Positions 49,322 to 56,900 of a stretch of DNA of 56,909 bases are shown in pieces; position 1 is the first letter of the stretch; every line of letters begins with the position of its first letter. This DNA is from an uncultured Mucilaginibacter sp. Lineage in GTDB: Bacteria > Bacteroidota > Bacteroidia > Sphingobacteriales > Sphingobacteriaceae. A model generated the notes under the pieces. The model worked only from the letters and a program-made list of their open reading frames with translations. It did not search any database and was not told where the DNA came from. The stretch lies in assembly GCF_937859865.1 (NCBI RefSeq), contig NZ_CALMAT010000174.1, positions 1 to 56,909 of the forward strand, written 5' to 3'. The translations under genes were made by a program, and so were the position numbers.

Positions 49322-49663
49322 TTAGGCCATAGCCTTTGGATGTCTTAATTCCTCGTACAGTTCGATCACCTTTTTTTGCAGGTCAATCACTTCGGCTTCG
49401 CGCTCAACCAGTTTTTTCTGGATGGATTCAATTTCCGAAGCTGATTTTTGCTCTTGCTCCGCATCGTTAAAAGTCAACAATTGAACGATAGTCATTTCGT
49501 ACAATTTTGAAATCTGCTCCAAACGTGATAAGTTAATATCCGTAATACCGGTTTCGATTTTTGAAAACGCAGGGATAGATATGTCTAACTGTTTGGCAAC
49601 ATCTTCCTGGCTCCAACCTTTTTGATGGCGTAACAACCTAATTTTTTTTCCTAAAGATTTCAT
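49322..49663 (-). CDS. XRE-family helix-turn-helix regulator with coiled-coil tail
   Basis: A 113-residue DNA-binding protein. The HTH_3 domain spans 7-63 (KIRLLRHQKGWSQEDVAKQL, then DISIPAFSKIETG and LSRLEQISKLY). The tail 70-108 is a heptad coiled coil (IQKKLVEREAEVIDLQKKVI) for dimerisation. It is the intact paralogue of the pseudogene at 1058-1382. It lies between convergent GNAT-like and co-directional mpl-like genes; target unknown. The TATAATA-rich dyads at 49690-49740 upstream may be its own operator. Confidence 0.9.
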   Translation of the reverse strand: MKSLGKKIRLLRHQKGWSQEDVAKQLDISIPAFSKIETGITDINLSRLEQISKLYEMTIVQLLTFNDAEQEQKSASEIESIQKKLVEREAEVIDLQKKVIELYEELRHPKAMA

Positions 49664-49748
49664 ACTGCTTAATTTATAATTGAAAGCGATTTATAATACA
49701 ACATTTTATACGGCTATTCTGATAATTAGTTATTATAATATTTATTTT

Positions 49749-51113
49749 TTAATTGTTCTCTAATATATTTTCCGAAAATTTTGCCAGGTCTGTACCGGCG
49801 AAAGTCCCCGAACTCATCATTAATAAATTACTGTCCTTAAAATTTAATTGGTTTAGATGCCGGAACAATAATTTCGCATCGTCGAAAAATATTACATCTT
49901 GTTTCTTAAATGCTTCTTTTACCACCATATTTTCATAAGGTTCCATATTTTTTTGAACAAAAGTATGCCGATCTATAAACACAATCGCCTCGTCTGCTTC
50001 GTCCATCGTTCCGGCATATTCCTGCAAAAACTTTTTGTTCAAACTGCTGAACGTGTGCAGCTCGATGCAGGCTATTAATTTCCTTTCGGGAAACTGGTCT
50101 TTCACTGCTTTTATCGTGGCCAAAAGTTTGGATGGCGAGTGCGCAAAATCTTTATAAATATTTGTACGCTCATTTTGGCCAATCAGTTCCAAACGTTTTG
50201 CCGCGCCTTTAAAACTGCTGATGGCTTTGTAAAAAATTTCCTCATCAATTTGCAATGCCGTACATACTGCTTTTGCCGCTTGTAAATTCAACAGGTTATG
50301 ATCGCCAAAAACTTGCAACGGATATTCCTGATTGTTATTAATTAATATGGTGATGCCGTTTTTGATTTTATGCTGAGGCAAACAGTAAGCAACTTTTTTG
50401 ATTTCGGTTGAATGGTTTTCAACCAGATTTTTCAGCACCTTGTCTTCTTCGCAATAAATCAATTGGCCGCCTTTTTCAATCGTGTCAATAAAAATCGAAA
50501 ACTGTTCTGCGTAATTTTCAAAGGTTGGGAAAACATTGATATGGTCCCAGGCAATGCCGCTGATGACCGCAATGTTAGCTTTGTACAGATGAAATTTCGG
50601 CCTTCGGTCAATCGGCGAAGAAAGATATTCATCGCCTTCAATTACCATCAGCGGCGCTTCGTTTGTGATTTTGACCATTGTATCAAAACCTTCCAGTTGC
50701 GCGCCAACCAGATAATCAAAATCCAGCGATGCTTCTTTTAGCACATGTAAAACCATGGAAGTGATGGTGGTTTTGCCATGGCTCCCTCCTATTACTACGC
50801 GTGTTTTGTTTTTAGCTTGTTCGTAAACATATTCCGGGTACGAATATATTTTAATGCCCAGGTTTTGCGCTTTCAGCAATTCCGGGTTATCGGCTTTGGC
50901 GTGCATGCCTAAGATTACGGCATCCAAATCGGGGGTAATATTTTTTTCGTCCCAACCGGAATTTGCGGGAAGCAAACCATATTTATCCAGCCTAGATTTT
51001 GATGGTTCGGTAAAAACATCATCAGAACCGGTTACCGTAAAACCTTTTTTGTGCAAAGCAATGGCCAAGTTGTGCATAGCACTTCCACCCATAGCAATGA
51101 AATGTATCTTCAT
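49749..51113 (-). CDS. mpl: Mpl-like muropeptide ligase (Mur ligase family)
   Basis: A 454-residue Mur-ligase that recycles cell-wall tripeptide by joining it to UDP-MurNAc. N-terminal Rossmann domain HFIAMGGSAMHNLAIALHKK near 4-23; ATP P-loop VVIGGSHGKTTITSMVLHVL near 106-125; central EGDEYLSSPIDRRPKFHLY near 165-183; AWDHINVFPTFENY; C-terminal domain from about 310 (NIYKDFAHSPSKLLATIKAV). The SHGKTT and the lack of a typical MurC ending support Mpl. Two cores lie inside: MVVKEAFKK (49910) and LKEASLD (50729). Confidence 0.9.
   Translation of the reverse strand: MKIHFIAMGGSAMHNLAIALHKKGFTVTGSDDVFTEPSKSRLDKYGLLPANSGWDEKNITPDLDAVILGMHAKADNPELLKAQNLGIKIYSYPEYVYEQAKNKTRVVIGGSHGKTTITSMVLHVLKEASLDFDYLVGAQLEGFDTMVKITNEAPLMVIEGDEYLSSPIDRRPKFHLYKANIAVISGIAWDHINVFPTFENYAEQFSIFIDTIEKGGQLIYCEEDKVLKNLVENHSTEIKKVAYCLPQHKIKNGITILINNNQEYPLQVFGDHNLLNLQAAKAVCTALQIDEEIFYKAISSFKGAAKRLELIGQNERTNIYKDFAHSPSKLLATIKAVKDQFPERKLIACIELHTFSSLNKKFLQEYAGTMDEADEAIVFIDRHTFVQKNMEPYENMVVKEAFKKQDVIFFDDAKLLFRHLNQLNFKDSNLLMMSSGTFAGTDLAKFSENILENN
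49910..49934 (+). repeat. Core motif inside the mpl gene
   Basis: ATGCTTCTTTTACCACCATA followed by TTTTC, a 12/12 core with a good tail, in a region encoding MVVKEAFKK on the other strand. Confidence 0.7.
50729..50754 (+). repeat. Core motif inside the mpl gene
   Basis: ATGCTTCTTTTAGCACATGT followed by AAAACC: a 12/12 core and partial tail, encoding LHVLKEAS on the other strand. Confidence 0.65.
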
Positions 51114-51197
51114 GTAAAAACCAGTAGCGATTTAATTTATAATTACAAGAATAAATTTTATGCTATAAAAATAGCATATGTAGAAATTAACGATAGT

Positions 51198-52034
51198 TTA
51201 ACGAATAAATTTTGCAGAAACCCAGTCCTGCATTTTTTTCCGTTCCAAAAATTGCAGGCCGCACTTTTTAGCCCCGGTTTTTAAAATCTCCAAATCCGGG
51301 TTTTCGTAAAAACCACTTAGAAACAGTTGGCCGTTTGCTGACAGGCGTTGCGCATAAGTGTCCATTTGGTCGAGCAGAATATTACGGTTGATATTGGCTA
51401 AAATAACATCAAAAGTTTCGTTGGGGATAACTTCTTTTGACCCGCAAAAAACCGTAATGTTTTCAATGCCGTTTAAAACAGCATTTTCTTTCGTGCTTTC
51501 GCAACAAATCGGGTCGTTGTCTATCGCTGTAATTGCTGTTGCGCCTTTTTTGGAAGCCAAAATGGCGAGGATGCCAGTGCCGCAGCCCATGTCCAGCACT
51601 TTTTTGCCGGTAAAAACAGTATCAAGCATAAAATCCATCATCATAGAAGTGGTTTGATGATGGCCGGTGCCAAAAGCCATTTTCGGGTCAATCACAATTT
51701 CAAAAGGAAAATCCGGACGCGGTTCATGGAAAGTTGCCCGCACCCAAATCTGGTCTTTGATTTGGATGGGCTGAAAATTGCTTTCCCAAACGGCGTTCCA
51801 GTTTTTATGTGGAATGAGGTTTACTTCGTAAGAAAAAGTTAAAACTTGGTGCAAAGGTTCCAATTGATCGTCCAAATCTTCCTTGTCAAAATCAACTGCC
51901 GGAATGTAAGCTTTAAACCCAAAATCAACTTCTTCAAATGTATCAAAACCAGCTTCGGCCAAAGCGTTCATCAGCAAATCCTGCTGAAAATCTTCCTGGT
52001 AAAGCGTGGTGAAAAGAAGTTCGATGTAGTTCAT
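51198..52034 (-). CDS. prmA: Ribosomal protein L11 methyltransferase
   Basis: A 278-residue SAM-dependent methyltransferase modifying ribosomal protein L11. N-terminal substrate domain (1-100), then the methyltransferase core: MAFGTGHHQTTSMMM near 138-152, KVLDMGCGTGILAILASKKGA near 164-184, AIDNDPIC near 189, and VILANINRNILLDQM with the NPPY-equivalent ANI near 230. Complete. A type B core lies inside: LDTVFTGKKV (51611). Confidence 0.93.
   Translation of the reverse strand: MNYIELLFTTLYQEDFQQDLLMNALAEAGFDTFEEVDFGFKAYIPAVDFDKEDLDDQLEPLHQVLTFSYEVNLIPHKNWNAVWESNFQPIQIKDQIWVRATFHEPRPDFPFEIVIDPKMAFGTGHHQTTSMMMDFMLDTVFTGKKVLDMGCGTGILAILASKKGATAITAIDNDPICCESTKENAVLNGIENITVFCGSKEVIPNETFDVILANINRNILLDQMDTYAQRLSANGQLFLSGFYENPDLEILKTGAKKCGLQFLERKKMQDWVSAKFIR
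51600..51622 (-). repeat. Type B core inside prmA
   Basis: TAAAAACAGTAT at 51611-51622 with tail CTTTTTTGCCGG; encodes DTVFTGKKV next to the SAM-binding motif, the same reading frame as ASFTG type A copies. Confidence 0.7.
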
Positions 52035-52151
52035 TTTGGAGGAAGTTGTGAGTTGTAAGTTGTCCGTTGCGAGTTTTAAATTAAAACTGTCCTGCTAATT
52101 TTTGTATGAGATAAGAACTGACAATTCACAACCGGCAACCAGCAACTGAAC

Positions 52152-52916
52152 TCAATTAAAAGCCTTAACCACATCCACAAAATCCCTTGATTTTAAAGAC
52201 GCGCCGCCAATTAAGCCACCATCAATATCCGGTTCTGAGAAAAGCTCTTTTGCGTTTTTTGGGTTGCAGCTTCCGCCATATAAAACGGTGGTTTCATCTG
52301 CAACTGACTGTCCAAATTGGGTTGCAATTTCTTTGCGGATAAAAGCATGGATTTCCTGCGCTTGTGCTGCCGTTGCTGTTTTTCCGGTGCCTATCGCCCA
52401 AACCGGTTCGTAAGCCAACACAACCTGACCGAATTGCTGCGCATCCAAATGAAACAAACCTTCGCTGATTTGCGATTTAATCACGTCAAAAAATTGCCCG
52501 CTTTCACGTTCTTCCAAGGTTTCGCCCACACAAAAAATCGGTTTCAAACTGTTGCTTAATACGGCGTTTGTTTTTTGCGATAGAACCAAATTTGTTTCGC
52601 CAAAATGCTGGCGCCGTTCTGAATGGCCCAAAATTACGTATTCTGCACCAACAGATTTGATCATCCGTGCCGAAATTTCGCCCGTGTAAGCGCCTGCATC
52701 TTCCTGATGGCAATTTTGCGCACCAACCGAAACTTTAGGATGGGTTTTGGCCAAAGCCGATAAGCTGTGCAAATAAGTGTATGGGCAACAAACAATTACG
52801 CTTTGCTTGCCGGTAACTTCATCATTTACCATGTTGATAATTTCAGAAAAAATGGATAAGCCTTCGTTGTAATCCAAGTTCATTTTCCAGTTGCCGGCAA
52901 CAATTTTTTGTCTCAT
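52152..52916 (-). CDS. tpiA: Triosephosphate isomerase
   Basis: A 254-residue TIM-barrel enzyme interconverting glyceraldehyde-3-phosphate and dihydroxyacetone phosphate. Catalytic residues: Lys in GNWKMNLD near 11, His in ILGHSERRQHF near 99, Glu in AYEPVWAIGTGKTATAAQ near 169 with loop 6; phosphate-binding YGGSCNPKN and DGGLIGGASLKS near 235. Full length. It overlaps the upstream GlmU-like gene by four bases (ATGA). Confidence 0.97.
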   Translation of the reverse strand: MRQKIVAGNWKMNLDYNEGLSIFSEIINMVNDEVTGKQSVIVCCPYTYLHSLSALAKTHPKVSVGAQNCHQEDAGAYTGEISARMIKSVGAEYVILGHSERRQHFGETNLVLSQKTNAVLSNSLKPIFCVGETLEERESGQFFDVIKSQISEGLFHLDAQQFGQVVLAYEPVWAIGTGKTATAAQAQEIHAFIRKEIATQFGQSVADETTVLYGGSCNPKNAKELFSEPDIDGGLIGGASLKSRDFVDVVKAFN

Positions 52917-54100
52917 ATTAATTTTAATGGTGTAGGGTTTGTCAGTTCAAATATATGTTTTAAAATTTCAGCTTCTGCTTCGCTAAAATTTCTGTTCTTG
53001 CGTTCAAAAACCAATTTGGCGGTGGCCAATGCTTTTTTTATCGCATAAATTTCAGTGTCCTTGATTCCGCCCCAGGAAAAATCCGGGACAAATTTTGGCG
53101 GATAACCGGCGCCAAAAACATTGGAACTTACGCCAACCACAGTGCCGGTATTGAACATGGTATTGATGCCGCATTTGGCATGATCTGCCATGATCAATCC
53201 GCAAAACTGCAGGTTTGTATTCCGCAGTTTTTGCGTTGGATAATCCCACAATTTTACCTCGGCATACGTATTTTTTAAATTGGAATTGTTAGAATCCGCA
53301 CCAATATTACACCATTCGCCCAAAACCGAATTGCCCAAATAACCTTCATGTCCTTTGGATGAATAGCCCCAAATCACCGAATTTTTGATTTCGCCGCCAA
53401 CGGTACAATGCGGGCCGATAGTTGTTCCGCTGTAAATTTTGGCGCCCATTTTTACCTGCGAACACTCGCCCAAAAAGAAACTGCCGCGGATATTGGCACC
53501 TTCAAAAACTTCCGAATTTTTGCTGAGGTAAACCGGGCCTAAACGTGTGTTAAAAGTCGCACATTCGGCAGCGGCACCTTCTTCTGCAAAAAACATATCG
53601 CCTAAAATGGTATTGGTTTGGCTGATTTTTGCGCTGGTTTTCCCTTTGGTCAACGAAGCAAAATCTTTGCGCAATTCTTCATCGTTTTTGCTGAAAATAT
53701 CCTCGGGATAACTAATTTTTACAAAAGCAGACGCATAATTTATGCCGGTAAAAGAAGCATTTATCGTTTGGAAATTTTTAACGTCGCTGGCTTTAACTTT
53801 TGCTGCAATCAAAAAACCCTGTTGCTTTAAAACTTCGCCTTCCTGCAAATTCGTTATCGCTTCAAGCAAAGCTTCGTCCGGGCAAACAGAGCCATTGATC
53901 AGTAAATTTTGATCATCAATTTTTAAAGGAAACTTAGTTTGTAAGTATTCTTGCGTTAGATAAGAAACCGGCTGGTTTAAATAGCGCTGCCATTTTTGGG
54001 CGATGGTGAGCATCCCGACACGCAAATCGGCAACCGGACGGGTAAACGTAAGCGGCAATAAAGTTTGTCGCGTGCTTCCGTCAAAAGAAATAATTCCCAT
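52913..54100 (-). CDS. GlmU-like putative sugar nucleotidyltransferase
   Basis: A 395-residue protein of the GlmU-like family common in Bacteroidota. The N-terminal part (1-100, GTRQTLLPLTFTRPVADLRVGM) is a shortened nucleotidyltransferase-like domain lacking the canonical LAAGxGTRM motif; the C-terminal half (about 170-380) is a left-handed beta-helix of hexapeptide repeats (GPHCTVGGEIKNSVIWGYS, GNSVLGEWCNIGADSNNSNL). The enzyme role is unproven; a nucleotide-sugar or acyltransferase role is likely. It precedes tpiA with an ATGA overlap. Two cores lie inside (53029, 53749). Confidence 0.85.
   Translation of the reverse strand: MGIISFDGSTRQTLLPLTFTRPVADLRVGMLTIAQKWQRYLNQPVSYLTQEYLQTKFPLKIDDQNLLINGSVCPDEALLEAITNLQEGEVLKQQGFLIAAKVKASDVKNFQTINASFTGINYASAFVKISYPEDIFSKNDEELRKDFASLTKGKTSAKISQTNTILGDMFFAEEGAAAECATFNTRLGPVYLSKNSEVFEGANIRGSFFLGECSQVKMGAKIYSGTTIGPHCTVGGEIKNSVIWGYSSKGHEGYLGNSVLGEWCNIGADSNNSNLKNTYAEVKLWDYPTQKLRNTNLQFCGLIMADHAKCGINTMFNTGTVVGVSSNVFGAGYPPKFVPDFSWGGIKDTEIYAIKKALATAKLVFERKNRNFSEAEAEILKHIFELTNPTPLKLI
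53029..53053 (+). repeat. Degenerate core motif inside the GlmU-like gene
   Basis: ATGCTTTTTTTATCGCATAA followed by ATTTC: 11/12 core with a good tail, encoding EIYAIKKALATA on the other strand. Confidence 0.55.
53735..53760 (-). repeat. Core motif inside the GlmU-like gene
   Basis: TAAAAGAAGCAT at 53749-53760 with tail AATTTATGCCGG: a full extended consensus, coding for NASFTGINYA. Confidence 0.75.
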
Positions 54101-54117
54101 TTGGCAAAAATAAAAAA

Positions 54118-54141
54118 AGTCCCGGTTGCAAAACCGGGACT
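54118..54141 (-). terminator. Intrinsic terminator after rpmE2
   Basis: AGTCCCGGTT and AACCGGGACT form a 10-bp stem; on the minus strand the T run TTTTTTT follows. It ends the L31 gene just before the GlmU-like start. Confidence 0.88.
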
Positions 54142-54163
54142 ATAAAATATCTTAAAAAACGGG

Positions 54164-54412
54164 TTACTTTTTGTTGTAGCGGTTACGAAATTTGTCAATA
54201 CGGCCTGCGGTATCAACCAACTTCATTTTGCCGGTATAAAACGGGTGCGAAGTGTGCGAAATTTCTAATTTGATCAACGGATATTCTTGTCCGTCTTCCC
54301 ATTGAACGGTTTCTTTGGATTCGATGCAAGATTTAGTGATAAAAGAATAATCGTTAGACATATCTTTAAAAACCACTAATCTATAGTTGGAAGGGTGAAT
54401 TTCTTTTTTCAT
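54164..54412 (-). CDS. rpmE2: 50S ribosomal protein L31 type B
   Basis: An 82-residue type B L31. Diagnostic: [20 protein letters not shown] at the start, then [20 protein letters not shown] and [25 protein letters not shown]. The zinc-binding Cys pairs of type A L31 are absent, as expected for the zinc-independent type. Monocistronic with its own terminator. Confidence 0.97.
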   Translation of the reverse strand: MKKEIHPSNYRLVVFKDMSNDYSFITKSCIESKETVQWEDGQEYPLIKLEISHTSHPFYTGKMKLVDTAGRIDKFRNRYNKK

Positions 54413-54445
54413 TTCGGTAGGGTTGTTTCAAAAACAGGCGCAAAT

Positions 54446-54472
54446 ATACTTCTTTTACCACTAAAAAAAAGT
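54446..54472 (+). repeat. Dispersed core motif upstream of rpmE2
   Basis: ATACTTCTTTTACCACTAAA followed by AAAAAGT; mixed type. It lies about 35 bp upstream of the L31 start codon. Confidence 0.7.
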
Positions 54473-54621
54473 GCTGTTGTAAAATAACACTAATTGAAGT
54501 TTAAATTGTTTAAATTTCAACTCGAAAACCGCAACGGTTTCGGCGTTTTTAATATTGCAGCAACATGACTTTGAAAGCTGATTTTACTAAGGTTTTTGGA
54601 AATTTTAGCTAAAACATTTAA

Positions 54622-54629
54622 TATATTTG
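54622..54629 (+). promoter_or_regulatory. -7 promoter element of the isc operon
   Basis: TATATTTG matches TAnnTTTG exactly; a TTTTTGG word at 54593-54599 lies at the distance expected of the -33 element. The position rules out the in-frame ATG at 54596 and supports a start at 54662. Confidence 0.7.
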
Positions 54630-54661
54630 CATCAACATTTATACTTAATCTAATTAAGAAC

Positions 54662-55873
54662 ATGGATCTTCCTATCTATCTCGATAACAATGCCACTACG
54701 CCGATGGACCCACGGGTTTTGGATGCGATGGTTCCGTATTTTGTGCAAAAATTTGGCAATGCCTCCAGCCGTAACCACGCTTTTGGATGGGTTGCCGAAG
54801 AAGCTGTTGATTACGCCCGCGAGCAGGTTGCACAATTGATCGGCGCAAACGAAAAAGAAATTATTTTTACTTCCGGTGCTACAGAATCAGACAACTTGGC
54901 TTTGAAAGGTGTTTTTGAAATGTACAAGGAAAAAGGCAACCACATTATTACGATGGTTACCGAACATAAAGCCGTTTTGGATGCTTGCAAACATTTGGAA
55001 AAATTAGGCGCCCGGGTTACTTATCTTACCCCAAAACCTGATGGCTTAATTGATTTGGAACAATTGGTTGCCGCCATGAGCCAGGAAACGATTTTGGTTT
55101 CCATCATGTATGGCAATAACGAAATTGGTGTAATTCAGCCGGTAAAAGAAATTGCACGTATCGCACATTCTTTTGGCGCTTTGTTTATGACGGATGCCAC
55201 ACAAGCGGTTGGCAAAATCCCGGTAAATGTTATTGAAGACGGAATTGACCTTTTAGCTTTATCCGGACACAAAATGTATGGCCCGAAAGGTGTTGGCGCT
55301 TTATATGTTCGCCGTAAAAACCCACGGGTTAAAGTTACGGCGCAAATGGACGGTGGCGGCCACGAAAGAGGCATGCGTTCTGGCACATTGAACGTTCCGG
55401 GAATTGTAGGTTTAGGCAAAGCTTGTGAACTGGGTCGTTTAGAAATGCACGAAGATGCGGTTCGGCTTTCTGCTTTGCGCGATAAGTTGGAAGCTGCTTT
55501 AACGCAATTAGAAGAATCGTACGTTAACGGAAACCGCGAGCACCGTTTGCCGCACACCACTAATATTTCCTTTAAATATGTAGAAGGCGAAGGTTTAATG
55601 ATGGCTATGAAAGATTTGGCCGTTTCTTCCGGTTCTGCTTGTACTTCGGCATCTTTAGAACCTTCTTATGTTTTGAAAAGCTTAGGTTTATCGGATGATT
55701 TGGCGCACTCTTCCATCCGTTTTGGTTTGGGTCGGTTTACTACTGAAGAAGAAGTTGACCGTGCCATCGAAGTTACCCGGAATGCAGTAACACATCTTCG
55801 CGAACTTTCTCCACTTTGGGAAATGTTTAAAGAAGGTATCGACCTGGATTCGATCGAGTGGGCAGAACACTAA
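54662..55873 (+). CDS. iscS: Cysteine desulfurase IscS
   Basis: A 403-residue PLP enzyme that moves sulfur from cysteine to IscU and thiolation enzymes such as MnmA. The start [19 protein letters not shown] (54662) is chosen over the longer frame from 54596 because the promoter lies between them. Key sites: HKAV near 104, the PLP Lys in [14 protein letters not shown] near 204, and the active Cys in [18 protein letters not shown] near 327. Full IscS/NifS length. It is followed by iscU 95 bp downstream; a B-type core sits in that gap. No IscR regulator is nearby. Confidence 0.96.
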   Translation: MDLPIYLDNNATTPMDPRVLDAMVPYFVQKFGNASSRNHAFGWVAEEAVDYAREQVAQLIGANEKEIIFTSGATESDNLALKGVFEMYKEKGNHIITMVTEHKAVLDACKHLEKLGARVTYLTPKPDGLIDLEQLVAAMSQETILVSIMYGNNEIGVIQPVKEIARIAHSFGALFMTDATQAVGKIPVNVIEDGIDLLALSGHKMYGPKGVGALYVRRKNPRVKVTAQMDGGGHERGMRSGTLNVPGIVGLGKACELGRLEMHEDAVRLSALRDKLEAALTQLEESYVNGNREHRLPHTTNISFKYVEGEGLMMAMKDLAVSSGSACTSASLEPSYVLKSLGLSDDLAHSSIRFGLGRFTTEEEVDRAIEVTRNAVTHLRELSPLWEMFKEGIDLDSIEWAEH

Positions 55874-55896
55874 TTTTTATACGATAAAAACAGTAT
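55870..55896 (-). repeat. Type B core at the iscS stop codon
   Basis: TAAAAACAGTAT at 55885-55896 with tail CTAATTTTTATACGA; the tail contains the TAA stop (55871-55873). Confidence 0.75.
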
Positions 55897-55968
55897 TGCC
55901 AAACTGGCTGTAAAAAGCAGAGCGGCAGGATATTTGAACTAATTAAAAAACTATTAAAACATAAAGCT

Positions 55969-56382
55969 ATGGCTTATTCAGATAAAGTAATTGATCATTA
56001 TTCAAACCCACGCAACGTTGGGACTTTGGATAAAAGCAGCAACAAAGTTGGAACAGGTTTGGTTGGTGCACCGGAATGCGGCGACGTTATGCGTTTGCAA
56101 ATTGAAGTTGACGAAAACAACGTAATCAAAGACGCAAAATTTAAAACTTTTGGCTGTGGTTCGGCCATTGCTTCTTCTTCTTTGGCCACAGAATGGCTGA
56201 AAGGAAAAAGCATTGACGATGCCATGAAAATTGACAACATGGACATCGTGGAAGAATTGGCTTTGCCGCCGGTGAAAATCCATTGTTCTGTTTTGGCAGA
56301 AGATGCGATCAAAGCTGCCATCAATGATTTCCGTATCAAAAACGGCCTTGCTCCGATCGAATCTGAGAAAGTACACCATTAG
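55969..56382 (+). CDS. iscU: Iron-sulfur scaffold protein IscU
   Basis: A 137-residue scaffold on which Fe-S clusters are built. The three cluster Cys are in GAPECGDVM near 37, TFGCGSAIASSSLATEWL near 62 and KIHCSVLAEDAI near 105; the LPPVK motif, site of chaperone (HscA) binding, is at about 99-103. The start AYSDKVIDHYSNPRNVG is family-typical. Complete. Between iscS and iscA; no hscA or fdx in the window. Confidence 0.97.
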   Translation: MAYSDKVIDHYSNPRNVGTLDKSSNKVGTGLVGAPECGDVMRLQIEVDENNVIKDAKFKTFGCGSAIASSSLATEWLKGKSIDDAMKIDNMDIVEELALPPVKIHCSVLAEDAIKAAINDFRIKNGLAPIESEKVHH

Positions 56383-56405
56383 GAGAGTTGTAATTGGTAA
56401 GTTTT

Positions 56406-56433
56406 AGGTTGAAAGTTGTACAACTTTCAACCT
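56406..56433. repeat. 28-bp perfect palindrome between iscU and iscA
   Basis: AGGTTGAAAGTTGT followed immediately by its exact complement. It lies 24 bp after the iscU stop. It could form a hairpin in the operon mRNA; no T run follows directly, so a terminator is not supported. Confidence 0.75.
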
Positions 56434-56444
56434 TTGATTTTACC

Positions 56445-56468
56445 ATACTGTTTTTAGCATGTATTTTT
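56445..56468 (+). repeat. Dispersed core motif, type B
   Basis: ATACTGTTTTTAGCATGTAT followed by TTTT, just downstream of the 28-bp palindrome. Confidence 0.7.
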
Positions 56469-56519
56469 TACGCTTGCTATCCAACTTAAAACTACAACAT
56501 AGAACTAAAAATTGATACA

Positions 56520-56846
56520 ATGATAACTGTAACCGATAAAGCAAAAAGTAAAGTGGAAGAGCTGATCCGTTCATCAAACCTGAACGAATCTTATTTTCTG
56601 CGGGTTTCTGTTGCCGGAGGAGGTTGTTCGGGTTTATCATACAAGCTCGATTTCGACAATGAAATTAAGCCCGGCGACCAGTTTTTTGAAGATAAAGGCA
56701 TCCGGATTTCTTTAGACATGAAATCTTTTCTTTACCTGGCCGGCACCGAACTTGATTTTTCTGACGGCTTAAACGGAAAAGGTTTCAACTTCCATAACCC
56801 AAACGCCAGCCGTACTTGCGGTTGTGGCGAAAGTTTTTCTGTGTAA
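56520..56846 (+). CDS. iscA: Iron-sulfur carrier/assembly protein IscA (HesB family)
   Basis: A 108-residue A-type carrier that passes Fe-S clusters to target proteins. The three conserved Cys are in GGGCSGLSYKL near 36 and RTCGCGESF near 101 and 103. SFLYLAGTELDFSDGLNGKGF near 70-90 is family-typical. Last gene of the isc unit and followed by a terminator built around a dispersed core. Confidence 0.95.
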   Translation: MITVTDKAKSKVEELIRSSNLNESYFLRVSVAGGGCSGLSYKLDFDNEIKPGDQFFEDKGIRISLDMKSFLYLAGTELDFSDGLNGKGFNFHNPNASRTCGCGESFSV

Positions 56847-56867
56847 TAAAATTTTACAAACTTTTTT

Positions 56868-56900
56868 AAAAAGGGATGCTTCTTTTAGCATCCCTTTTTT
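56868..56900 (+). terminator. Intrinsic terminator containing a type A core
   Basis: AAAAAGGGATGC pairs with GCATCCCTTTTT; the eight-base loop is TTCTTTTA. The core ATGCTTCTTTTA (56876-56887) makes up one stem end and the loop. Clear terminator of the isc operon. Confidence 0.9.

Noticed and set aside
54596-54661. 22-residue N-terminal extension of IscS
   Set aside because: The best promoter element (54622-54629) lies inside it, and IscS proteins start at the later Met.
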